From UMGS1696 sp964430105 (GTDB taxonomy: Bacteria > Bacillota > Clostridia > Oscillospirales > CAG-272): a stretch of 63,259 nucleotides of DNA. Location of the stretch: assembly GCA_964430105.1 (NCBI GenBank), contig CAYSEF010000006.1:1-63259 (forward strand), written 5' to 3'. Within the stretch, counting starts at the first letter, position 1. Each line of letters starts with the position of its first letter. Below, piece by piece: positions 8,405-16,575 of the stretch. The notes beneath the pieces were generated by a model. The model saw nothing but the letters and a program-made list of their open reading frames with translations. It did not search any database and had not been told where the DNA came from. A program made the position numbers and the translations under genes.

Positions 8405-9226
8405 ATGACACTGCTTGAAATACGCAAGGCCTTGTCGGACGCAGGGATCGAAAACGCGGCGATGGAGGCTGAGATCCTCATCGAAACGTACTTCGGGATC
8501 TCACGCGCCCGACTTTTGGCTTCTGATAAAAATACTGATTATTCCGATGTGCGGCTTGATGAGGCTGTGCAAAAACGTATCGAACGTGTGCCTCTGCAAT
8601 ATATTCTCGGTGAATGGGAATTTTGCGGACTTCGCTTTAAGGTCAACGAAAATTGCCTTATCCCTCGTCCTGATACGGAAATAATCGTTGAGCAGGCTGT
8701 GAAAAACCTGCATAACGGTGGTAAAATACTCGATTTGTGTACAGGCTCCGGATGTATCGTGGCGGCTGTACTGTCGCTCACAGAAAATACAGACGGTGTG
8801 GCGGTCGAGCTTTATCCGAAAACCTCGGCTTTGGCTGAAGAAAACATAAAAAATCTCGGACTTTCCGACAGATGCAAGGTCATAACAGGCGATGCAACAA
8901 AGGAGCTGTTTTCCCACGATGTCAAATTCGATGTGATAACTGCTAATCCGCCATATGTGACAATAGAAGAAATGTCGGAGCTTGAGCCTGAGCTGGCACA
9001 TGAACCAAGACACGCACTAACAGACGGCGGAGATGGTCTTTCGCTGATAAGAGATATAGTTAGAGTCTATAAAAATCACCTTACACCATGTGGATGCATG
9101 ATAATCGAGCATGGATGGCGACAGGGTGAACAAATGGAAAGCATAGCACACGAAAACGGTCTGACATATACTAAGCTGACGGACTATGGCGGAAATACCC
9201 GTGGCGCAGTCCTGAAGCTGAATTGA
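8405..9226 (+). CDS. prmC: peptide chain release factor N5-glutamine methyltransferase
   Basis: 273 aa from the ATG at 8405, 16 bp after the DUF1385 stop; AAGG lies 9 nt upstream. PrmC (HemK) methylates the Gln of the GGQ motif in release factors RF1 and RF2 using S-adenosylmethionine. The helical N-terminal domain (TLLEIRKALSDAGIENA..EILIETYFG) is followed by the Rossmann domain: LIPRPDTEIIVE, ILDLCTGSGCI (SAM site) and the substrate-binding ITANPPYVT motif. In many bacteria prmC follows prfA; here prfA is not in the window and DUF1385 precedes it. Confidence 0.92.
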   Translation: MTLLEIRKALSDAGIENAAMEAEILIETYFGISRARLLASDKNTDYSDVRLDEAVQKRIERVPLQYILGEWEFCGLRFKVNENCLIPRPDTEIIVEQAVKNLHNGGKILDLCTGSGCIVAAVLSLTENTDGVAVELYPKTSALAEENIKNLGLSDRCKVITGDATKELFSHDVKFDVITANPPYVTIEEMSELEPELAHEPRHALTDGGDGLSLIRDIVRVYKNHLTPCGCMIIEHGWRQGEQMESIAHENGLTYTKLTDYGGNTRGAVLKLN

Positions 9227-9277
9227 TGCAACAAAATCTTGCAAATTTGCGATAAATAACAAATAAGAAGGTCACAT

Positions 9278-10339
9278 ATGAAAAACATTATTCTTCTCTT
9301 TGGCGGTCGTTCCTCTGAATATGAGGTTTCACTTTCCTCCGCTACAGGAGCATATAACAATATCGATAAATCAAAATACAATGTCCACCTTGTAGGTATC
9401 ACCCGTGAAGGAAGATTTTTCTATTATGCCGGAGATGCAGATAAGATAGCAAAGGACGAGTGGCAGAACGACGAAAAGTATCCGCTTTCACTCGATCTTT
9501 CCGATGGATGTGTATCTTATATCAAAAATGGCGAAACCGTACATCTGCACGTCGATGCAGTAATGCCTATGATACACGGAAAATACTGCGAGGACGGTAC
9601 GTTGCAGGGACTTTTTGCAGTCGCTGATATTCCTGTGGTCGGCTGTGATTGTCAGTCCTCTGCTGTATGTATGGATAAGGCTGTAACAAAAATGATAGTA
9701 GCGGCTGAAACAAGGGTACGTCAGGCAAAGGCAGTCGTGGTTCGTGTGGCAGATGTTAAAAGCGATTGCGATATCGAAGGAATTCGTGAAAAATGCGAAT
9801 CAAAGTTCGGATATCCTATGTTTATTAAGCCGTCACGAGCAGGCTCATCTGTTGGCGTAAGCAAGGTGAAATCGGCAGAAAAATTCGCAGAAGCACTTCG
9901 TGTTGCTCTCGCTGAAGATTCAAAGGTGCTTATCGAGGAGTGCATAAAAGGTGTTGAAGTAGAGGTTGCAGTCCTTGAGGAGCATGGAAAATACACAGTA
10001 GCTCACCCTGCTGAAATAGACAGTGGCTCTGCTGAATTTTATGATTATGAAACAAAATATATAAGCGATGCGTCATCGTTCTATCTGCCTGCAAGATTGA
10101 CTGAGGAAAAGCAGAATGAAGTCCGTGGCTATGCAGAAGCGATTTTCAAAGCACTTGATTGCAGTGGATATTCACGAGTTGACTTCTTCTATACACCTGA
10201 GGGTGAATTTGTGTTCAATGAAATAAACACTCTCCCCGGATTTACGCCTATTTCAATGTACCCGAAGATGATGGTCAACGAAGGAATAAGCTACAGTGAG
10301 CTTGTTTCACGCTTGATAGAAGGTGTGCTGAACGACTGA
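9278..10339 (+). CDS. ddl: D-alanine--D-alanine ligase
   Basis: 353 aa with ATG at 9278 and AAGAAGG 8 nt upstream. It joins two D-alanines with ATP to make the dipeptide end of the peptidoglycan precursor. Visible motifs: GGRSSEYEVS at residues 9-18, MIHGKYCEDGTLQG, the ATP-grasp segment FIKPSRAGSSVGVSKV, and the C-terminal FNEINTLPGFTPISMYPKM, which carries the Mg-binding Glu/Asn. The Tyr/Phe residue that separates D-Ala from D-lactate ligases was not aligned, so depsipeptide activity is not excluded. About 50 bp behind prmC and possibly cotranscribed. Confidence 0.93.
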   Translation: MKNIILLFGGRSSEYEVSLSSATGAYNNIDKSKYNVHLVGITREGRFFYYAGDADKIAKDEWQNDEKYPLSLDLSDGCVSYIKNGETVHLHVDAVMPMIHGKYCEDGTLQGLFAVADIPVVGCDCQSSAVCMDKAVTKMIVAAETRVRQAKAVVVRVADVKSDCDIEGIREKCESKFGYPMFIKPSRAGSSVGVSKVKSAEKFAEALRVALAEDSKVLIEECIKGVEVEVAVLEEHGKYTVAHPAEIDSGSAEFYDYETKYISDASSFYLPARLTEEKQNEVRGYAEAIFKALDCSGYSRVDFFYTPEGEFVFNEINTLPGFTPISMYPKMMVNEGISYSELVSRLIEGVLND

Positions 10340-10364
10340 TACGCCGTAAGTATTGCGAAAACTC

Positions 10365-10393
10365 TTGATTTTTTGAGTGATATCTTGTATAAT
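10365..10393 (+). promoter_or_regulatory. SigA-type promoter of the LytM-domain gene
   Basis: TTGATT (10365-10370), 17-bp spacer, TATAAT (10388-10393), 65 bp before the GTG start. Confidence 0.75.
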
Positions 10394-10457
10394 GTATTAT
10401 GGTATAAAGTCTATTTCGGCTGGATTGCCTTAAATTTCGATAGAGAGGACGTGCGCC

Positions 10458-11663
10458 GTGAAAAATAAACTTGTTTTCCTGATCGTATTGCTCCTTTGCT
10501 TCATCCCTTCGGCGGCTGCTTACGCCAGTTATCATCAAACGCAAAATGCTCCCGTGGATGAAAACAACGCTGTTACGATCTCAATCGACGACGTAAATCA
10601 GAAAAATTATACGCTTACCAAGAATTCCGATGGTGATGCCGCTGATAACCTTATAAGATTTTTCCTTTCAATGAAGAAGAATGCTCAGCAGATTGTTGCA
10701 TTGCCTGATTCGCTTATGGGTGCGGATTTCTTTAAGGTCACTATCGCTACTTCCGTTAAGTCGGAAACCTACGAATATTATTTCTCGACTGATACTACTG
10801 CAAATTACTTCCGTGCTCAGAACGGTATGACCTACAAGATTGCTGAAGCAGATGCGGCTCAGTTTATCACAAGTGAATATGCGGAAAGCCTTTATGAACA
10901 GTCCGCTATGCCAAGCTTGACTCTTTCTCATACATACGATGTCACACCGGATTCTGCTGTTTGGCAGTATAAAAACTTCACGGGTGAGTACGTCGATTCA
11001 GATGTATCGGAGCTTGTTTCCTCTTCCGTTGAGGCGTATGACGTTGAGGGCGGTATCGATCTTTCCTTCGATATAGCACCGGATAACTGCAATATCGTAG
11101 TTTCGGATTTAGAAGGAAATGTCGTTTTTGATGGCTCTATGGATGAGCTTTCACAGTTTACATTGTCTGTTACCGAACAGCTTACAGTTGACGTTGAGGC
11201 TACATGGTATGAAGATCCGGCAAGATCGTTCTGCGGTAAGCTGGAATATACCTTCAAATCTCTCGTTACTGCTCCTGCTGAATTCTATCTCGGACTTACA
11301 ACAGTTGATTCCGGTAGATTTACAGCTATTACAGCTCTGAATGTTACTAAGCCTGAAAATATCGTGTTCAGCTCAACTATTGATGGCGCAGTTTCTCCTG
11401 TATTCTATGAAGCAGGTGAAAGCACAGCAGTCGGTATGTTAGCTATTCCAAACGATACTCCTGCCGGCATATATACATTGACTATGACATACGGCGGTAC
11501 AACTCAGGAAACTCTTCTGACAGTAGAAAACGAGGGAGTTAAAACCTCGAATTATACCGTTAACGAAACTGTAGTTCAGACTACACGCAACAATTCGGCA
11601 CTTGATAATTTTGAACTCACTGCAAAAGAGCTTATGTCGAAGGGCAAGATCGTTCTGCGGTAA
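10458..11663 (+). CDS. secreted LytM/M23-domain protein, 5' part (broken at an assembly gap)
   Basis: Begins with GTG at 10458 (GAGAGGA 8 nt upstream). A signal peptide or N-terminal anchor (KNKLVFLIVLLLCFIPSAAAYA) is followed by about 350 residues of beta-rich extracellular sequence with Thr/Ser/Val-rich Ig-like segments. The frame runs to about 11645 and then hits a stop within 5 codons, because the sequence jumps back to a copy of 11219. If that jump is an artefact, the real protein continues at 12225 and would be about 546 aa, ending in the LytM domain. No cytoplasmic function is expected. Confidence 0.8.
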   Translation: MKNKLVFLIVLLLCFIPSAAAYASYHQTQNAPVDENNAVTISIDDVNQKNYTLTKNSDGDAADNLIRFFLSMKKNAQQIVALPDSLMGADFFKVTIATSVKSETYEYYFSTDTTANYFRAQNGMTYKIAEADAAQFITSEYAESLYEQSAMPSLTLSHTYDVTPDSAVWQYKNFTGEYVDSDVSELVSSSVEAYDVEGGIDLSFDIAPDNCNIVVSDLEGNVVFDGSMDELSQFTLSVTEQLTVDVEATWYEDPARSFCGKLEYTFKSLVTAPAEFYLGLTTVDSGRFTAITALNVTKPENIVFSSTIDGAVSPVFYEAGESTAVGMLAIPNDTPAGIYTLTMTYGGTTQETLLTVENEGVKTSNYTVNETVVQTTRNNSALDNFELTAKELMSKGKIVLR

Positions 11664-12221
11664 GCTGGAATATACCTTCAAATCTCTCGTTACTGCTNNN
11701 NNNNNNNNNNNNNNNNNNNNNNNNNNNNNNNNNNNNNNNNNNNNNNNNNNNNNNNNNNNNNNNNNNNNNNNNNNNNNNNNNNNNNNNNNNNNNNNNNGGC
11801 AAGATCGTTCTGCGGTAAGCTGGAATATACCTTCAAATCTCTCGTTACTGCTCCTGCTGAATTCTATCTCGGACTTACAACAGTTGATTCCGGTAGATTT
11901 ACAGCTATTACAGCTCTGAATGTTACTAAGCCTGAAAATATCGTGTTCAGCTCAACTATTGATGGCGCAGTTTCTCCTGTATTCTATGAAGCAGGTGAAA
12001 GCACAGCAGTCGGTATGTTAGCTATTCCAAACGATACTCCTGCCGGCATATATACATTGACTATGACATACGGCGGTACAACTCAGGAAACTCTTCTGAC
12101 AGTAGAAAACGAGGGAGTTAAAACCTCGAATTATACCGTTAACGAAACTGTAGTTCAGACTACACGCAACAATTCGGCACTTGATAATTTTGAACTCACT
12201 GCAAAAGAGCTTATGTCGAAG
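11219..12221 (+). repeat. 424-bp direct duplication flanking a 100-N gap
   Basis: Bases 11219-11642 recur at 11798-12221 and I see no differences. The left sequence restarts the repeat at 11643, gives 55 bases of it and then runs into exactly 100 N (11698-11797). The right sequence begins at the same repeat start. The restart point shares GGC with the true continuation. The 424-bp unit is not a multiple of three, so a genuine tandem copy would disrupt the gene. Confidence 0.9.
11698..11797. other. assembly gap (100 N)
   Basis: One hundred unknown bases, the conventional scaffold placeholder. The flanks overlap each other, so the true gap may be zero or negative. Confidence 0.98.
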
Positions 12222-12680
12222 GGCTCCTCCGAACGCAGATTCTCCGGTTCGTTCCTTGAAGGAATCAACGGAAGAATTCTCCGTGGCTTTGGCAGAGATG
12301 TTTATCTGAACGGTTCACCTACTCCGACATATCGCAACAACGGTGTTGACTATGAAGCGACAGCAGGTACAGAGGTTGTGGCTTGCAACGGTGGTGAAGT
12401 CGTTTTCGCCGGTGTGCTTGATTATACCGGAAATATGGTCGTTATTGAACACGGCTATGGACTGAAAACCTGGTATTACAACCTTGGCTCATATACAGTT
12501 TCGGTTGGCGATATAGTTGAACGTGGCGCAACGATAGGTACAGCAGGTCAGACAGGCTTTACCGGCTCGCTTGGTGCACATATCGCAATGTCAGTCGGTC
12601 AGAGCTTCGTATCTCCTTATGATACATGGGCAGATTCAAGCGTTGCAGGTAAGGTCGTTATTGCAAAAATCGACGAGTGA
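11799..12680 (+). CDS. secreted LytM/M23-domain protein, 3' part with degenerate peptidase domain
   Basis: The frame is open from the gap edge to 12680. It repeats the end of the upstream fragment, then continues with RRFSGSFLEGINGRILRGFG and a LytM/M23 fold: NNGVDYEATAGTEVVACNGG, VVIEHGYGLKTWYYNL, VSVGDIVERGATIGTAG and TGSLGAHIAMSVG. Metal ligands of active M23 peptidases are replaced: the His of HxxxD is Asn (NNGVD) and the HxH motif reads HIA. It is therefore probably a non-catalytic LytM protein, comparable to EnvC, NlpD or Bacillus SpoIIQ, acting as a scaffold or activator outside the membrane. Confidence 0.82.
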   Translation, partial: ARSFCGKLEYTFKSLVTAPAEFYLGLTTVDSGRFTAITALNVTKPENIVFSSTIDGAVSPVFYEAGESTAVGMLAIPNDTPAGIYTLTMTYGGTTQETLLTVENEGVKTSNYTVNETVVQTTRNNSALDNFELTAKELMSKGSSERRFSGSFLEGINGRILRGFGRDVYLNGSPTPTYRNNGVDYEATAGTEVVACNGGEVVFAGVLDYTGNMVVIEHGYGLKTWYYNLGSYTVSVGDIVERGATIGTAGQTGFTGSLGAHIAMSVGQSFVSPYDTWADSSVAGKVVIAKIDE

Positions 12681-12743
12681 CGACTGCGTTTGATTTGAAA
12701 ATGCGCCTTTGCACACGCTGAGATCACAAAAAAATAAACGAAA

Positions 12744-12796
12744 CCGCACGTTCTGATCGTGGCTAAAGCTTGCCTTGATTTGACGTGCGTTTTTTT
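12744..12796 (+). terminator. terminator 18 bp before addB (possible attenuator)
   Basis: Stem CGCACGT (about 12745-12751) with ACGTGCG (about 12783-12789), then seven T. The addB start codon is at 12815, so no promoter fits between hairpin and gene. Confidence 0.65.
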
Positions 12797-12814
12797 CACA
12801 GAGGATTCTAAAAT

Positions 12815-15800
12815 ATGGTAAATTTTGTTATAGGCAGAAGCGGAACGGGGAAAAGCACCTTTGTTTGCGATGAAATTGTCCGAGAAATTCGTGAGGGTGA
12901 GAGAGAAATAGTTTTGATTGTTCCCGAACAGCAGACGGTAGTTTGGGAAACAAGAATGGCTCGCCTTTTGCCACCGTCAGCCAATTTCAGACTTGAGATA
13001 ACAAATTTCACAAGACTTGCCAATTCCGTATTTCGTGAATTTGGTGGTCTTGCTGATAAAGTTGTCGATGAAGGCACACGTTCGCTGTTGATTTGGCGTG
13101 CAATGGTGTCGGTTTGGGAACAACTGCGAGTGTATAATCATTGCGCATCGGGAAGGGAAGACAGAAATATTCCGTATCTGATGTCGGCGGTAGATGAGCT
13201 GAAAAACAGTGGTATAACGCCCGAAATGGCCGAAAAAGCTCTTGATGCACTCATTACAGAGCAGGAGCAAAACGAAAAATCCCGTAAAAATGCCGAAAAT
13301 AGTGGTGAAAATTTCGCAAAAAAATCGGTTGGGGGAGATTTGATATCACGCTTGTCGGATGCAGTTCTGGTTTACTCGGCTTATAATTCAATGCTCCACG
13401 AGGAGTACATTGACCGTGGCGATCTTCTCGATAATCTTGCGAAAACTCTCTCGAAAAACGATTATTTTCATAACAAAGCTGTCTATATTGATTCATTTTT
13501 TTCGCTTACTTCAGCAGAAGAACGGATCCTCAGTCAAATAATGAAGCAGGCGGAGGATGTGACGATAACATTCACCTGCCAGATAAGCAATAAATTCAGT
13601 GGTAATGATGAGATAAAAAATGCAAATGCAGAAAATGGCAATACGGATGACGGTGAAGCTGAATTTTACGAAAACGAAGAAATCCAGTTTAAGGAAATCA
13701 AGAGCTATCTGAGAACAGCGACGTCGCTTGCGATTCGAGCAGGACAGGAAATTAAAAAGATAGAGCTTAACGAAAATCTGCGACACAAAAATTCACCGGA
13801 GCTTGCGTTGGTCGAAAAATATTTGTTCAATTACAGCAGCGATATACCTGACGAAGAAATTGCGAATTTTATAGAGAAAAACAATGATGGAGATGAAAAT
13901 GAACCTGATTCTGGCGAAAATGGGTTAAATAAAGCGAAAAATATCGAAATATTAACCTGCACTGATTTATATGATGAAGCAGAAGCCTGTGCATCGATAG
14001 TGGATAAGCTAATCAGAGATGGCTACAAATACTCCGAAATCGCAGTAGTAGCACGAAATATCAAAACTCGTGAAGGCGTTGTCGATTCGGTTTTGCGTAA
14101 GCATGGAGTCCGATATTTCATATCAGAAACAAGTGATGCCTCGAATTTGCCGGCGGTCAGATTTATATTGTCGGCACTTGCAGTTGAAACCTACGGATGG
14201 CAAAGAAAGGATATTATTGCTTTGCTGAAAAGTGGCTTAACTCTTGTTGGGAAGGAAATAGCTGGTATCAATGAGGAAATAGATGGTTATTCTGAACAAG
14301 ACGAAATACCTATAAATGGAACTTTAGAGGAAGACGACAGCTCAAAATGCAGTATAAATACTGAGCTTGAAGGAGATATTTTCGAGCTTTACACAGAAAC
14401 CTGGAACATTCGCGGAAAGAAAGCATACACAAGTGGCGCATGGTCGATGAATCCTGCCGGATACAAGACTGAACGTACCGAGGTTGGCGAAGAAATGCTC
14501 CGTTTGGCGAATTCAGCGAGAGAAAAACTTGTGAAACCACTCGAAAAATTCTTGTCAGTGTTTGAAAATGGCTCGGCTGAGGTTCGTGAAATTGCTGAAA
14601 GTATAGTGCAATATGCCGAAGATTGCGATATATTAAATAGACTTAATGAATATTCGGAGGCGTATAAAGAGCTTGGTTTGCTTGCAGATGCGCAAAAAAC
14701 AGTTGAAAGCTGGGACAAAGTTTGCGAAATTTTGGATAAAATAGTAGAAACCTTGGGCGAAACGAAGCTTGATGCGGGAAGATTTGCGGGCCTATTCGCG
14801 CGAGTAGCCAACTCGATGGACGTCGGAACGATACCGACAGGAGTTGACGAAATCATCTTGGGAAGCTCGTCGGGAGTGAGATTTGACGACGTAAAATGCG
14901 TGATAATTCTTGGCGCACTTGACGGAGAATTTCCTGCTAGCGTGGCTGAAACAAACGCTTTCTTTGGTGAAAATGACAAAATATTGCTTGAATCAGTTGG
15001 GTTAGATTTGGATGGAATCAACAGAACGGAGCAGACTGCAAGGGAACATTTTATGTTCTATCGCACTGTTTCAGCGGCAACCGATGCGCTGTATGTGCTT
15101 GCGCCGTCCTCAGATTCACAGAATCTATCTGAGGGAGCAAAGAGAATCGAACAAATTCTTGATAAAATTGGTAGAAAATGTACAAATAAATTTGCAGAGA
15201 AATATGTTGAAGATGTAATTTATGCCGAAGAAACAGCGGAATATCTAATTAACAGACGCTCGAAATCTGATGATCTTTTATTAATAAATGAGCTTAATAA
15301 ATCGAATGAAGTTAAAATCAAAGATTTTGATTTGTCAGCTGAAAAAGTAAAATTGAAAAAAGCACAAAAACAAGTGCTTGAAAATGTGCAAAATAGCGAA
15401 GCAGAAAGCAAAGATTTACAAAAAACAGCTTTCAAAAACAGCAGAATGACACTGTCGCAGACAAAAATCGAAACATTCGTGAGTTGTCCGTTCAGATATT
15501 GGTGCAAATATCAAATGAAATTAAGCAAGGTTCCGAAGGCGGAAATCAAAAATCCCGATATTGGCACATTCATTCACGAGGTTTTGGAAAAATTTTTCTC
15601 GGGATTGACACAGGAACAAATGCAAAATTTACCACTTTCGGATGACGAAACCGAGAAAATTGCAGATGAAATAATAGAAAAATATGTAAATCGATTGGCG
15701 ACTCAAGGACTCGGTGTAGAGGATATAAATGGAAAAATCGCTTTGGATGGGCGTTTGGCATACCTGTTTTTGCGATTAAAAAGGCATATAATGGTATTTT

Positions 15801-16528
15801 TGAAAGCGATAATGAGAGAATTTGCACAAAGCGAATTCAAACCGGTCGCATTTGAGAAGCCAATCGGAATCAAAAGTGGCATTGAACCGCTAAAAATTCT
15901 CACAGAATCAGGCGTAGAAATCGTTTTGCGTGGTGTGGCTGACAGAATTGACGAATATACAGACCAAGAAGGACGAAAGTTTGTGAGAATTGTTGATTAC
16001 AAAACAGGATCAAAGACGTTTTCTATTGACGATATCAAGCGCGGAATCAATGTTCAGCTTCTGATATATTTGTTTTCGGTATGTGGAATTCAGCAAAATG
16101 AATTGAATAAAAATACAGAAATTTTACCTGCCGGAGCTGTATATTTTCAGGCAAAACCTTCGGTAATTTCAAAAGAAAAATTACCGATTGATGATGAAGC
16201 TGTCGAAATTGTAATATCGAAAATCGAGAGAAGCGGTGCAATTTTGGCTGATGAAGATGTAATCAAAGCGATGGATAAGGAAATGGATGGTAAAATCATC
16301 AAAGCGAAACTGGATTCAACTGGTAATTTGAAGGAAATGCAAAAGAGTACATCGCTATTATCACTTGAGGAATTTGGTAAACTCGAAGCTGAGCTGGAAG
16401 AAGTAATCGGTAAGATAGGAGACAGGATTATAAACGGCGAAGCAAACGCTATACCAATGACATTAAATGGAAAGAAGCCGTGTGAATATTGTGAAAACAG
16501 ATATATTTGTAAGAATGTTAATTTTTAA
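12815..16528 (+). CDS. addB: ATP-dependent nuclease/helicase subunit B
   Basis: 1237 aa. AddB partners AddA in the double-strand-break end-resection machine that recognises Chi and loads RecA. The N-terminal Walker A is GRSGTGKST (residues 7-15), followed by IVPEQQTVVWE. The C-terminal nuclease domain has GTFIHEVLEKFF, RGVADRID and VDYKTGSKTF near residue 1058. The 4Fe-4S cluster ligands are visible as one Cys before it (FVSCPFRYW) and CEYCENRYIC at the end. The middle holds Asn/Asp/Glu-rich insertions. GAGG lies about 10 nt before the ATG. Forms an operon with addA, 47 bp downstream. Confidence 0.93.
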   Translation: MVNFVIGRSGTGKSTFVCDEIVREIREGEREIVLIVPEQQTVVWETRMARLLPPSANFRLEITNFTRLANSVFREFGGLADKVVDEGTRSLLIWRAMVSVWEQLRVYNHCASGREDRNIPYLMSAVDELKNSGITPEMAEKALDALITEQEQNEKSRKNAENSGENFAKKSVGGDLISRLSDAVLVYSAYNSMLHEEYIDRGDLLDNLAKTLSKNDYFHNKAVYIDSFFSLTSAEERILSQIMKQAEDVTITFTCQISNKFSGNDEIKNANAENGNTDDGEAEFYENEEIQFKEIKSYLRTATSLAIRAGQEIKKIELNENLRHKNSPELALVEKYLFNYSSDIPDEEIANFIEKNNDGDENEPDSGENGLNKAKNIEILTCTDLYDEAEACASIVDKLIRDGYKYSEIAVVARNIKTREGVVDSVLRKHGVRYFISETSDASNLPAVRFILSALAVETYGWQRKDIIALLKSGLTLVGKEIAGINEEIDGYSEQDEIPINGTLEEDDSSKCSINTELEGDIFELYTETWNIRGKKAYTSGAWSMNPAGYKTERTEVGEEMLRLANSAREKLVKPLEKFLSVFENGSAEVREIAESIVQYAEDCDILNRLNEYSEAYKELGLLADAQKTVESWDKVCEILDKIVETLGETKLDAGRFAGLFARVANSMDVGTIPTGVDEIILGSSSGVRFDDVKCVIILGALDGEFPASVAETNAFFGENDKILLESVGLDLDGINRTEQTAREHFMFYRTVSAATDALYVLAPSSDSQNLSEGAKRIEQILDKIGRKCTNKFAEKYVEDVIYAEETAEYLINRRSKSDDLLLINELNKSNEVKIKDFDLSAEKVKLKKAQKQVLENVQNSEAESKDLQKTAFKNSRMTLSQTKIETFVSCPFRYWCKYQMKLSKVPKAEIKNPDIGTFIHEVLEKFFSGLTQEQMQNLPLSDDETEKIADEIIEKYVNRLATQGLGVEDINGKIALDGRLAYLFLRLKRHIMVFLKAIMREFAQSEFKPVAFEKPIGIKSGIEPLKILTESGVEIVLRGVADRIDEYTDQEGRKFVRIVDYKTGSKTFSIDDIKRGINVQLLIYLFSVCGIQQNELNKNTEILPAGAVYFQAKPSVISKEKLPIDDEAVEIVISKIERSGAILADEDVIKAMDKEMDGKIIKAKLDSTGNLKEMQKSTSLLSLEEFGKLEAELEEVIGKIGDRIINGEANAIPMTLNGKKPCEYCENRYICKNVNF

Positions 16529-16575
16529 GAATTTAGTTGCAGTAGAAGAATTAAAAATGGAAAGAAAGGCAAAAA

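Noticed and set aside
11602..11919. Open frame running through the N gap
   Set aside because: About a third of it is unknown sequence, and the rest is out of frame with the LytM gene on both sides.
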